From positions 1,929,520 through 1,963,516 of the forward strand of contig BFEA01000065.1 of NCBI GenBank assembly GCA_003427395.1: 33,997 nt of DNA. The letters are read 5' to 3'. The notes below the pieces were generated by a model, which saw only the letters and a program-made list of their open reading frames with translations, made no database searches and was not told where the DNA came from. Below, in pieces: positions 20,761-31,316 of this stretch. The translations under genes and the position numbers were made by a program. The number at the start of each line of letters is the position of its first letter. Position 1 is the first letter of the stretch. The DNA comes from Chara braunii (taxonomy: Eukaryota > Streptophyta > Charophyceae > Charales > Characeae).

Positions 20761-21300
20761 TTCATCCACGACTTATCTAAAATTTCTTACCCCCTTCACG
20801 AGCTCACTCGTAAGAACGAGTCTTTTGCATGGAACAAACATCGTCAAGCCGCCTTCGACCTTCTTAAACAAGTCATTAACACTACTTTTGTCATGAAGAT
20901 TGTTAACCCTTTTTGACACTTCTATGTTTCCACCAATGCCTCAGACTTTGCTATTGGAGTCGTCATGTCCCAACATTTCCCCCCCGACACCCCGGACCCC
21001 CCTCCATCGAGGATTCCCTCACCCACTCTGCAGCTCCACCCGACTAGTATCCTATCGCATTCGTGAGCAAGAAGTTCATCCCCACAGATATTAATTATCC
21101 CTCTAATGAGAAGGAACTCCTTTCCGTCATCGATGCGCTCAAAGTCTAGCCCCTATACCTCGACGGTTAGCACTTTAGTATCCACACCGATAACATAATT
21201 ATCTCAAGTATACTCACCAATAAAGATATCACACGCCACTAAGCTCGATGGTTAGACTTTCTCGTTCAGTTTACATTTACCATTTGTTACAACTCTGATA
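20761..21300 (+). pseudogene. Element B RNase H with proline-rich insertion
   Basis: The frame continues as ISYPLHELTRKNESFAWNK, then a TGA at 20914, then HFYVSTNASDFAIGVVMSQ, in which the first catalytic Asp is Asn (codon 20935). A Pro-rich insertion of roughly 25-30 residues (FPPDTPDPPPSRIPSP) follows, then a change of frame and PIAFVSKKFIP, NYPSNEKELLSVIDALK (Glu present) and FSIHTDN. Stops are TGA 21064 (before the frame change is resolved), TAG 21147, TAG 21168 and TAA 21240. The insertion is at the same place as in element A. Confidence 0.75.
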
Positions 21301-22369
21301 AAAGTAATCGCTGATTCCCTCTCTAGATGATCCGATCACAAGCCCCCTAAGAAAGTCTACGCCGCCATAACTCATGTTCAACTCCCACCTTCACTCCAGC
21401 ACCACTATACTCACGGATACCCTTCATGCCTCAGTTTCTTTACTATTTACAACAAGCGTCGTGACCTCGACATCGTCCTCGACTACTCTCTCCATGACAA
21501 CCTCCTGTATATTAACACTAAAGGCACCCTTCAACTCTGTATTCCTGACGCACGTGGTCGTCGTACCCCAACTTTCGATCGAACACCATAACGCCAAGAC
21601 TGCTGGACACCTTGGTTTTAATAAGACATTCGACATTGTTTCTCGTTACTTCTACTGGTCCTCACTCCTCGCCGACGTCAAAGTATACATCCAATCATGC
21701 CTCATTTGTCAAGCAAATCAGGCCAAGTCTGGAAAGCTTCAGTCATTGTCTATCCCTACCCATAGGTGGGAGTCCATCTTTATGGACTTTATGTGCGGAT
21801 TTTCCAAGATCGGCAGTGACTATGATTACATCTACATCATTGTCTGCCGCTTGATCAAGCGAGTTCATTTCATCCCTTGCACCACGTCTCACAATGACAA
21901 AGACGTCGTCACTCTCTTTTTCAATCATGTCACACACCATCACGGTCTCCTTAAAAGCATCATTAACGACTATGATCCTAACATTCTTTCAAATTATGGA
22001 AAAACTTGTTTAAAGCCTACAACATCACTCTCAAGTATAGCACTGTATTTCAGCCCCAGACCGATGGTCAGACCGAAAAAATTAGCGATACTTTCTAGAT
22101 GATCCTGCGAAATGTTCACCGCCGCCGAGATTGCCTACAACGACATTGTTGGCCCTTCCACTAGCATATCTCCATACTACCTTGATTTTGGTTACCATCC
22201 TCGCTTGCCCTATGACTTCTTGCTCCTCTCGCAACTCAAGTCATTCACTCTTTATCTTTCTCTTAATGAACGGGTTATAACAATCAACCAACTCCTAAAA
22301 GAAGTCATTAACGTCCTTGAACGAACTGCTCTTTTGAGCTTTTGTCAAAATGCGAGATGCACTCGTTGA
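21301..22369 (+). pseudogene. Element B integrase
   Basis: A short piece in one frame (YSLHDNLLYI, LQLCIPDARGR) is followed by another frame with TAGHLGFNKTFDIV and CLICQ (zinc module), WESIFMDF (first Asp) and SIINDYDPNI (second Asp). A further frame gives QPQTDGQTEKI, which retains the catalytic Glu (codon 22075), followed by TAG at 22096. The last frame reads AEIAYNDIVGPSTSISPYYL and FGYHPRLPYDF. The DDE triad is thus present but spread over frames. No GPY/F module or chromodomain follows. Confidence 0.8.
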
Positions 22370-22386
22370 TGGCATGAAGGTCGATG

Positions 22387-22396
22387 TGAGGGGAAT
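22387..22396 (+). other. Possible polypurine tract and LTR start of element B
   Basis: gtgaggggaa followed by tgtgca. The same junction (gggaatgtgca) occurs at 16501-16511. Sequence after 22396 resembles the LTR-like block only weakly, so a full 3' LTR is not demonstrated. Confidence 0.35.
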
Positions 22397-25094
22397 GTGC
22401 AGGTGACGACGCACTTAGAAGACCCGATCATTGTCACACACTACTCAACAGTAAGTTGAGCGTTACTTATTCTTAAAAATGTGTGTTACCTGTTGCAAAG
22501 AGTCGCAATTCGTACAATGTGTAAAATATCAAACTATTGTTATATTTGAAGTTTTTTTTTTTTTTCAACCTTTCAACTAAATTTTCACGTTTTGGTTTTA
22601 CCACTGAAGGGGATCTGCCATGAACATCGGTTGAGAGGAAATAAATTGTCAATTTTTGTCGTCGAAGATTAGTGCGTGTTGTGATATGCATAATGAAAGT
22701 AGCAACTATTGGGAGCAAGGTCGTTCATGTATAACCTCGATCTATTTTTTTCTATCATAGAGTCGAGCGCATTGGTTTTATGGCGTCGACACACTATGAG
22801 GGATGGACGTACAGAAGGTTGCAACCCACCTTCTGAAGTTATGTTGCCGAACTTGAATATCTCTGCAACATGTGTTTAAGACAAAAATTTTGTCGAATTA
22901 ATGACATATCGATGTAAAATTATGTTAAGAGTAACAATTTTTAAGAGGTCAAAGTACAAGTTATTTTTCCTCACGTAATCATTGTTTCTCAATACATAGG
23001 CATGCAATAATGTACTCATATTTCAGTTCAAGCAGTCGATCAAAATGTAGTGCAAGGGATATGCAATGTTCACACACAAAACACCCGACCATTGCCTCGC
23101 AGTACTCGATGGAGGGAAGTGTACTCAAGATTACATAAGCACTTGAGCATCAACGTCTCACAAAAATTATATTACTCATCGCAAACACTCCATACGACTG
23201 AGGATATTGCATATAATGATGTATAAGTATACCCAATTCTGCCACAAAAAAATGGTTTACAAAGATCGATGTTATATATCCTTGCAGTCTGTGTTCATAT
23301 TCCAAATCCAAATTAAGTTTGAAAATGCGTAGCGGAAGTAACAATTGTCTAACACAGGGTCGCTAACGGACAACTTAATCGGTCGTCGAGGAAGTCTTAT
23401 ATGCAGAGAACCACCTTTGAAACAGAAACGAAAAAATCTACTTTAATCACAACTATATACAAGTATCATATCATCATTGTGCGTGTACAATAATGGAAGA
23501 CGTCCTCTTGCACACCATCTCCGATTATATGTATGGAGTGGAGGGGTCTTGAATACATTTACCTTTCCACATGTGTCATAATTCCGGGTCAAGCATGACG
23601 AAAATTATTATTTGTAGAAATGTTAATGTTAAGGTAACCTTCGGTTTCTATTCTCTTCCACGACTTTTTGTGCAAACTGTTTGTAACGTTCCTTCAATGA
23701 CCGCGACGTTCAAAAAATAAATCTCGCACAAACTTACAAGAACATGCATAAAACTTCGACACTAGTCCATCATCTTTAAAAATATTTACTATAATTGCAT
23801 CATGTATATTATTCATGCCTCGACGAGGAATTAAATATTCAAAGTAGTTATAGGCATGGGGTGACTAGTTTCGGTCAGTTGTCACCGAATAATCATCATT
23901 ACCTTTATCGGCACATAGTGACGCACTAAGTGAACTCCTATATTAGCAGTCTCTTTGAATCCGCGACATAACCGTATATTGGAATCATATTGAAAACGAG
24001 ATAAGTCATTAGTTGAACACATGCAAAAACGAGGATAGACAATTTAACGAATTCCTTCTCCATGTTTAAACGTTCATTCAAAGTAACCATCAAGTTAAAA
24101 TTTTGTTAGAAATTTACTATTTTTTTCCTGTTTGAATGGTTTGGTCTTACATTTCAAAGCTTGAGACTCTGGTGTGAGGTCATTTTAACACATAGGATTG
24201 AATTGAATGCATGAATCATAATGTTTTTTGAAACAGTACAAAAATCAAGATTGAATTTATCTTCTGAATCTTTGTTGAAAACACATACAAATTCATAAAC
24301 AATAGGGTGATATCGCTTCTGTTTTCTTACTTCCTTGTTCCAAATGCTGTATTTGCCTTTATGCACTGAGTCCCAGTAAAATAAAAAAGTAATTGAAATA
24401 AAAAGGAAGAGGACAAAATAAATTTATATACTATTCATGATATTGGGACAAACCTGAGTTCGGATCCCAGATGTTGGATTCCACGCATTAAATAACTTTG
24501 AATTTATAAAATAAAAATCATAAAATTATATGTAATGAAGTTGATTGTGACTGTTGATGCTGATAACTGTTGATGTTTCACGATATAGGGTTTGAACGTG
24601 GACCACAAAAAAATATATGAGGAAAAAAACAGAAAACGAAAATTATTTATTAAGAAAAAAAATAAAACAGAAATTTGTGATATTGTATATTTATGCATTT
24701 TTTTGACAAATTGTGCTTGTTTTTCTTTTACTCTTGATCCATGGGATAAGGATAGGTACTCAATTAAACCACCACTACCTTTTCAAGTTGTAGTCCCATT
24801 AGGGAAAACGAACTCAACCGCAAAGTCCAAGGGTTCGGGTTAGGTTTGACAAAAATATAACATTTGGGCTTTGAGGGTCCGATCGAAGGGAAAAAAAAAA
24901 AAATTGAAAGGCAGGATATCGAGGAAAGCCACGAAAGAGGTGTGCTCATAGTAATGCCTTCAGAAATGCATCCGCCTAGAATCATAGATAGTTACATTTT
25001 TTGTTTTTGTGTTTTTCATGTTGTTTCTTCAAAGTTAGTTTTAATGTCATGCCAACGAGGCAGAGCGTTTCCCACGGACAACTAACACTTGCAG
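22397..25094. other. AT-rich stretch without recognised genes
   Basis: Only short frames, mostly Lys/Asn/Phe-rich, in both strands. Two tRNA B-box-like words near 24457-24470 and 24583 (minus) have no supporting cloverleaf. An A-run lies near 24890-24903. No other feature is seen. Confidence 0.4.
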
Positions 25095-25397
25095 CCAACG
25101 AGACAATCTCACATGTGCTTAATACGTCCAAAGAGTTATTGTTATTTTTGTTTTTTTTCCTCATACAATAATGTTTGTTGAGAATTGTAATTCTCGTTGA
25201 GACGACACATTCCCACTTGTGCCCAATGTTTTGTATCCAGTTGCTTTCACATTCAAAGAGATGTTGTTGTTGTTGTTGTTTTTCCTAATTGTTATGTTTT
25301 GCTAAGGGCAGTAACACCCTTTGGCATACTCTCATGTGTACCTAATGTTCTGTATACATCTGCTTTGACGTCTCTAACATTTTTTTTTTCTTCCGAC
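25095..25397. repeat. Diverged tandem repeats of about 105-117 bp
   Basis: Three units share the order catgtg-c-taat, a gtccaaagag/cattcaaagag-type word, and a T-rich end. Marker words are catgtgcttaatac (25112), ttgtgcccaatgttttgtat (25217) and atgtgtacctaatgttctgtat (25334). The second unit contains a (GTT)n run. Confidence 0.55.
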
Positions 25398-26696
25398 GGG
25401 TACTATAAAAAATAATACAGCGAGACCCAGGCTCGGCAAAACTTGGTGCGCAATGAAATTCATGATCGACAAAAACAGGCTCGGAGGTAGTGGTGGCTTA
25501 AGTCATTTCTCTGTCAAAATGTTCGTTTATTTATCTTCATTTAAACATAAAAGAGACTGGTCATAATTGGAATTAAATAAAATTATTCAAATTATCTAAT
25601 TTTTTTTTAATTAAATATTTAATTATTTTATTTATGTTATACCTTATTCAAAATCGAAAAGATAAAAGCAAAAGCTATAACGTATCTGAAAAAGCGAAAT
25701 GACAACCATAACAAAAATAAGTAGCGTTTTTCAGCATATGATTATTCCTTATAATGCTTTAATTTTATAAGGGCAGTGTTTTTTAACTTTTTTCACTCAA
25801 CCATATACTACGGCTTGATCTCACCGCACACATTGATTACCTCACCAAGGTTTACATTGGAAGAATGTAAAAATCAGCTAACCTGCCAAGACAATCATTA
25901 TCATTATCATCATCATCATCATTCATAGTGACATCATTTGACGTCTGAATAGAGGATCGTCATGTTGATACATCAATAAAAAATAAGTGTGCTCAGATGT
26001 CAATTCGGGATAAACCTATTGACTTGTTAATACGATGATGATGTATCAGTAATACGATTATCATCATGAGCAACAATAAGCGTAACGTTTGATAACATGT
26101 CAATATAGGATAAACCTATTGGTTTGTCGATTTATGATAAACATGTAAATAAATTAATTTAAGATCGTTCTGCTGACGTCTCAATGTATCATCGTATTGT
26201 TGATTGACTTGCGTGTCAAAGTCGTATTACGATGGTTTGTGATAATTCTTACATCGTAAGTGACCGTAATATCTCGTCCTTCTCTCTTTCCGATTTTCGG
26301 GTTTTTTTCCTCCATGTTTTTAATCATGTTGTGATTCAACTTCTTCATCAATATTTTTCTATTTCATTAATTTGTGAATGCAATTTTTTATTTTTTTTTA
26401 ACAACACAATTTATTTTTTTATTTCTTATCATATGGATTCAGTTGAAGTCGCAAAACCATTTTTCAAATCTACCTACTAACTACTTAATTCAAACGTTAC
26501 CTAAACTTTTATTTATATATTATATTTTACATGCATAATTATAGATAACATAATTTATTTTTCACAACTTATTATTTATGCTATTATAAACCCCATGAGT
26601 GATCATCATTTGTAGAATCATAGACCCCACATTTCACAATTTTTCGCACAATTATAGATCCAAAAATTGTTTATCGGCCCAATTGTAGACCCCATA
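25398..26696. other. AT-rich stretch with short repeats
   Basis: It contains a (TCA)n run at about 25896-25922 and a 42-bp block that occurs twice, exactly 100 bp apart (25997-26038 and 26097-26138), sharing atgtcaat and ggataaacctattg. There are no supported genes. Confidence 0.45.
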
Positions 26697-26835
26697 GTTG
26701 ATCATATGTGCAATAATGGATTGCAAGATTAACCATCTGCGTTATTATTGATTGTAAGATTGATCATTTGTGCATTTATTGACTGAAAGATTGATAATTT
26801 TTGCATTTATTGACTGCAAGATTGATCATAATAAA
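26697..26835. repeat. 31-bp minisatellite
   Basis: About 4.5 units of the type gattgatcatttgtgcatttattgac-. The periods are 30-31 bp. Related words (tatagacccca, gatcat) extend upstream to about 26585. Confidence 0.75.
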
Positions 26836-27442
26836 TACAAATATGATGTTATATGTGTAAAAGATGCATTCTCGAAGGGTACAAACGTTTTTTTGCATTT
26901 ACGATGCCTGGCGAATGTGTTTTTGATTTTTTTGCTAAAAGATTACAACAAGGTATTCCAACACATTAAGTTTATACAAAAATTGTTAACTAACCATCAC
27001 ATTTTTACTTTCTCTGGTTAACCCAAATGTTGTTGTTTAAAGTTCTTTGAGTTATCGCTCCAACTGAATCAAGTTTCCAAATCATTTCCAACTATTTTGA
27101 ATCGTCGTTCCGATAATTTTGGTCCACATTATTCATTCCACAACTCACGAAAAACTTTTACTGCCTATCTGGTCTAGCATTTCGTCTCTTGGATACACTA
27201 TTTTATATGTATTCTCTAAGAGATAGCTTAGTTTATCATTTTTTATTTTTATTTTTTTTTTTACTTGATTGTTCATAGTATGAGTGTTATTTCTTTCTTA
27301 TTTATTTATTATTAAAAAAATATTAAAGATGAGTGACTCCAAATGTTTTTATTTGTGTTTTTTTTTTTTTTTTTAAGGGGAAGAAAAAAAATGCATCGTC
27401 TCTCTCTTTATAGTTATCTCTCCATTTTTTTTAATGAATTTT
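26836..27442. other. AT-rich non-coding stretch
   Basis: T- and A-rich sequence with homopolymer runs (for example T-rich 27357-27375). No gene is supported. Confidence 0.4.
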
Positions 27443-27578
27443 CAGTAATCTACATGGATGAACGTTCATGACCGCATGTAGAGGTAATTGTCGCAACATA
27501 CAAGGACAATCAGTAATGTACATAGAGGAACTTTCATGACCGCATGTAGAGGCAATTATCGCAACATAGAAGGACAAG
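27443..27578. repeat. 68-bp tandem duplication
   Basis: Copies at 27443-27510 and 27511-27578 share ttcatgaccgcatgtagagg and tcgcaacata-aaggaca. A diverged third piece (actttcacgaatgcatgtagaag) occurs near 27660. Confidence 0.85.
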
Positions 27579-28210
27579 ATTAAGAAAAAAAAAGTCAAAA
27601 AACATAAAATTATTATTTTTTATTTTTTTATTTTTTTAAGCGGAAGTTGATAGGGCGAAACTTTCACGAATGCATGTAGAAGACGTCGACGTAGACATCA
27701 AAACTACCTAAAAAAATGATAAAATGTAAAAAAAAAATGCGTTGTCTCTCTCTCCCCCTTTCTGATACACATGCACACACACACACACACTAATAACTCT
27801 CACTAGTTGGAAGACGATTATAGTCTTGTAGGGATGGGAGGATTGTTGGATGGTTAGTAAAAGGGTTGGCGAATTGTCGAATAAAACTCGCACTACAAAG
27901 GATATGTGTCACATGATTGACACAAGTTTGTCATGATGTCAAAAGGGATGGCGGAGTGTCGTGCACGATACGCACCCCTACTTGGATATTACGTTGGCAG
28001 GATGGTAGGATGGTCAACAGACTGTTGCGCTGATTCAAAAAAAAAAAAAACGCCCGCATAATATTCAAACGATGGAGGTGTTACCATTTTTTTGACGTGG
28101 TAAAAATTATCATGATCAGCGTTTCTACTGTACTAGAGTGACGGGGAGCGTTTTCAATTTACACCCGGGCTGAACTTGCACCCAACTCATTTTCTGACAG
28201 TGGAAAGAAC
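27579..28210. other. Non-coding stretch with CA and A runs
   Basis: It includes a (CA)n run at about 27770-27790 and an A run at about 28038-28050. No gene is supported. It forms the left flank of the nested inverted-repeat elements. Confidence 0.4.
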
Positions 28211-28356
28211 CTACCGTCTTCACCCGAAAATAACGTCAGGCGTTGTGTACGAATATAACGCCCGCCGAACATTATATTCGTTTATAACGCCCGTCGGGCG
28301 TTATATTCGTATATAACGCCGTTATATTCAGTAAATTTGTGGTAACTTCTGTGAGG

Positions 28357-28360
<4 letters not shown>

Positions 28361-28416
<56 letters not shown>
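28361..28416. repeat. (TA)n microsatellite
   Basis: 28 TA units on the left of the inner element. Another 10 TA units follow it at 29193-29212. Confidence 0.95.
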
Positions 28417-28419
<3 letters not shown>

Positions 28420-29192
28420 GGTTGTCAGGCCGAACGTACGGAGGCCCCTAAGCTGACCCCCGAACGTTCGGGCGTTCGGGTCCCCGTACGGGGCCCGAAC
28501 TTGAAGGGGTTCGGACCCCGCAATAAATTATTTTGAGATCTAAATATTATTATTATTATTTTCAAAAAACAATTCTGTGAGTTCTTTGTAATCCAAGGTA
28601 TCTCCCTCTAAATTTTGAAGCCATTCTGTTTAGCCCAAAAAAAATGAAAAATCGGCAAAGATTTTGGTGTCAAAACGTGCTTGCCCACTCACTAATTTGT
28701 CTTTTCTCTCTTTTCACTTTTTGTTTTTCCTTTATTTCGGGGCACGAAAAATTTTATTATTTTTTCAAACTTTATTTTTAGATTTTCTATTATGTAATAT
28801 ACACATGTAAAACTTTTCATGGCATTTGTCACAACCAAAACAAAATGAAAAATCGCCAAAGATGGCGGTATCAAAAACGTGCTCGCCCACTCAATAATTT
28901 CATTCTAGTTTTATTTATTCTAATTTTTATTATGATTATTTATTTTTAGTATTTGATTTTTATCTCAAATTTGGTAAAGAATTTGCATGTAAGGTTAAGG
29001 CAAATGTTGTTCAGTTTATTCTTCTGCGCAACATATATTTTCTCAGATTTTTTAGAATTTTTTTTATTTTTTTTTTTTATTTTTTTTTAGGGTCCGTGTT
29101 CGGCCGAACGACCGAACGCGTCAAGAGGGGGTGCCGAACGTTCGGGTGTTCGGGTTCGGGCGTTCGGCCCGTCCCAAACGCCGGCAACCCTG
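28417..29192. mobile_element. hAT-like non-autonomous element, 776 bp, in a TA tract
   Basis: The left end cagggttgtcagg and the complement of the right end, cagggttgccggc, form terminal inverted repeats that start CAGGG, a form typical of hAT elements. Flanks are (TA)n on both sides, so an 8-bp tatatata target duplication is compatible but not provable. Both ends are GC-rich and packed with the words ttcggg, cgttcggg and cgaacg in both orientations (28430-28520 and 29092-29180), like transposase-binding subterminal repeats. The interior is AT-rich without a transposase and contains a direct repeat of about 60 bp (28643-28700 and 28846-28902) with the core aatcg-caaagat. Confidence 0.7.
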
Positions 29193-29570
29193 TATATATA
29201 TATATATATATAAAATATGTTGTCCAGGATTTGAATGCGACCAATTTTTGGTGGAGGGTCACTTCAAAATGCCTTATAAACTCGGAAATAAAAAATAAAA
29301 ACGAAAACTAACGCTAAAATATACCTCTTGTAAGTGAAAACCTCATTGAAATCTCTTCAAAACCCATGTATACCTCCTTCCCCGCCCATTAAAACTCAGT
29401 TATACTACATCCTTGAGACACTCTGCCCATGAAACATTCAAGTATAACACCCGGACGTTCTATTCAAAGTGGCGTTTTATTTGAAAAAAATGTTTAAAAA
29501 CGAAAATCTCATTTTTTTTAGGGTAAGTTGAATATAACGCCCGAGCGTTATTTTCGGGTGAAGACTGTAG

Positions 29571-30070
29571 TGGTACCAATTGGGCAAATTCGGGTCGGAC
29601 AACATTATTAGTGGTTTAAGGAAGGAGCCCGTTATTAGGGTCTCGCCACACCAATATCAAAACCGAGAAACTTTCGACAACTGTCATAAAATTTTCGACA
29701 TCTGCGTTTTCTCCAAAAAAATTGTCTTCGCCACACAATACTGTAGACTGCATGAACTTGTGAAAATGACACGAAAAGAGACAAAGGACCATTCTCTACT
29801 ATTCTCTTAAATGTACAACCTGAGATTGAATCTTGCGTTAGAACACAAAAAGATACACCCCCATTTTTTTTGTCTTTTATTCATATAGAGAGTAGTGGAA
29901 GGAAGCCCAAACACACCTGAGGGTAGGACGAGCATTCATTCCTCTCAAAATTAGGCGCACTCGCCAAATTCCGAGTAAAAGGGTCTCACGGCTGCATTAA
30001 ACTCATAAAATTTTGCGAGTCAAGCATCACTTCCCTTACGGACTCACTTTTGAAAACAACAAAAAATTGA
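29571..30070. other. Non-coding stretch
   Basis: An open frame of 76 codons (29580-29810) shows no recognisable features. Nothing else was seen. Confidence 0.4.
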
Positions 30071-30630
30071 CCTCGCTCCACTTACACCAGAGGGCGTTAC
30101 TCTCGATGGAATCTCGGACAGTCGAAAGTAGAGTCTAGTGCAAGTGGAACGAGGCAACCACTGCCAATTGTCCCCTTGCCGACATCCGACAACTGCCCAT
30201 TCCAATTTTGGAACCGTGCCCCACTACATGACACCACCAGCCTGGTTTGTCCACCCAAAGTTGAGGTCGACTTTTTATTTTCACCGCCATTTCGAGAGCA
30301 GAATGAAAAATCCTAAAGGAAACGGGCGCAACAGGTGAGGGTACTCTCGAGGACTCAAATTTTCAACATCGTTTTGAGAGTCGAAGGGAGTACCCTAGAG
30401 GCTTGCAAGTCAAAGTTTTGTTCTGATGGCACTAGACTCACATTTTCAGTTGGTTTCTCTAGTGTAAGTAGGGCGAGGCAGATTTATCAAATATTCGGGA
30501 TTCTAGTTTAGTGGAAAGAGACCCTTAGGGTGACATACCACTACACTAAACTCTAGAAAATAGTATAAAAGTCCATCTAGAGTTGTTAGACTCTAAAAAA
30601 CAGTAAAAAAGTCGGCCTCGCCCCACTTAG
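30071..30630. repeat. Four copies of a 21-bp motif in both orientations
   Basis: The motif cctcgctccacttacaccag-like occurs at 30071-30092 (+), 30134-30154 (-, as ctagtgcaagtggaacgagg), 30457-30478 (-, as ctagtgtaagtagggcgagg) and 30616-30630 (+, partial). Copies pair as inverted repeats, which could be the ends of one or two small transposons. A 40-bp duplication (aaactctagaaaatag / gactctaaaaaacag) lies near 30549-30610. Confidence 0.6.
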
Positions 30631-30925
30631 GTCATACTCACACAGTGGTGCCAGTTTAGTAAAATCTATTGAATTTTCTTTCTCATGTTTGTTGAAATAA
30701 TATCCTGCCTGGTCACACAAGGGTTGCAAATAAAAAAGGACACGAGCGGGACTCTCTAACAGTTGCTAAATTGATGTCTCTCATGGTCACAAAAAATGAA
30801 AATTTTCTTTTAACAATTCCCAAAAGACGAAAGAGAATTTGTCACGGCCAAAAGAGAATTGTCTACCGCGTGGGCGCGGGGAACGCAACCCTAAGGTAGC
30901 CAAAGCAATGGGACCAAAAGCGCAC

Positions 30926-30962
<37 letters not shown>

Positions 30963-31316
30963 AAAAAAAAAGAGATAAAAGAGTTATGTTCCCCCGTAAA
31001 CCGTAGGCAGAGAGAAACATGTCATTAGGAATATCATAGGAGTAATGCGCTAGCGCCTTGCGGCCCGCGGACGACAAGGCCCGCCCGCCAGGCGCCGGAC
31101 GAACCTCACCGTTGCTGCTTCGAGTGACCATAACCGCGCGACTCGAGCGTTCACGGCCCCAACTTTGGCCAGTTGAAGTGGGTAGCCCCACATGGGATCT
31201 GGAGGACGAAGTAACGCCGGCATACTGAAGACAACGATGTGGACGAGAGGTTTTGCCACGACAACGACAAGGTCAACGGGGTCAACATGGTCAACGATGC
31301 TGATGGACACGACTGA
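30631..31316. other. Non-coding stretch with a (GA)n run
   Basis: It has a (GA)n microsatellite at 30928-30959. From about 31050 the DNA becomes GC-rich. The words gtcaac and gacaac repeat around 31250-31300 and could be the decayed upstream part of the frame that starts at 31317, since the same frame reads on after a TGA at 31314-31316. Confidence 0.45.

Larger units (their letters stand above)
18041..22396 (+). mobile_element. Element B: degenerate Ty3/gypsy element
   Basis: Gag, protease, reverse transcriptase, RNase H and integrase follow in order on the plus strand, with many stops and frame changes. It is related to element A: the domain order is the same and both carry a proline-rich insertion at the same point in RNase H. 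No chromodomain was found; the coding trace fades after 22369 and a purine run (gtgaggggaa) ends at 22395. Codons are less GC-rich than in A and, unlike A, TAA stops occur. Catalytic residues have changed in three of the enzymes, so B appears older or more decayed than A. Confidence 0.75.
28211..29570. mobile_element. Outer inverted-repeat element (MITE-like), interrupted by another element
   Basis: gtcttcacccgaaaataacg at 28216-28235 has its reverse complement at 29546-29565, and the flanking bases ctac(c) and (t)gtag extend the match to 28211 and 29570. Inside, the word ataacgcccg and its complement cgggcgttat recur at both ends (28257-28310 and 29535-29545), including the perfect hairpin tataacgcccg-t-cgggcgttata at 28283-28305. 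Without the inserted 28417-29192 element and the TA tract it would be about 500 bp with no coding frame, as expected for a miniature inverted-repeat transposon. No clear target-site duplication was found, so the superfamily is unknown. Confidence 0.65.
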
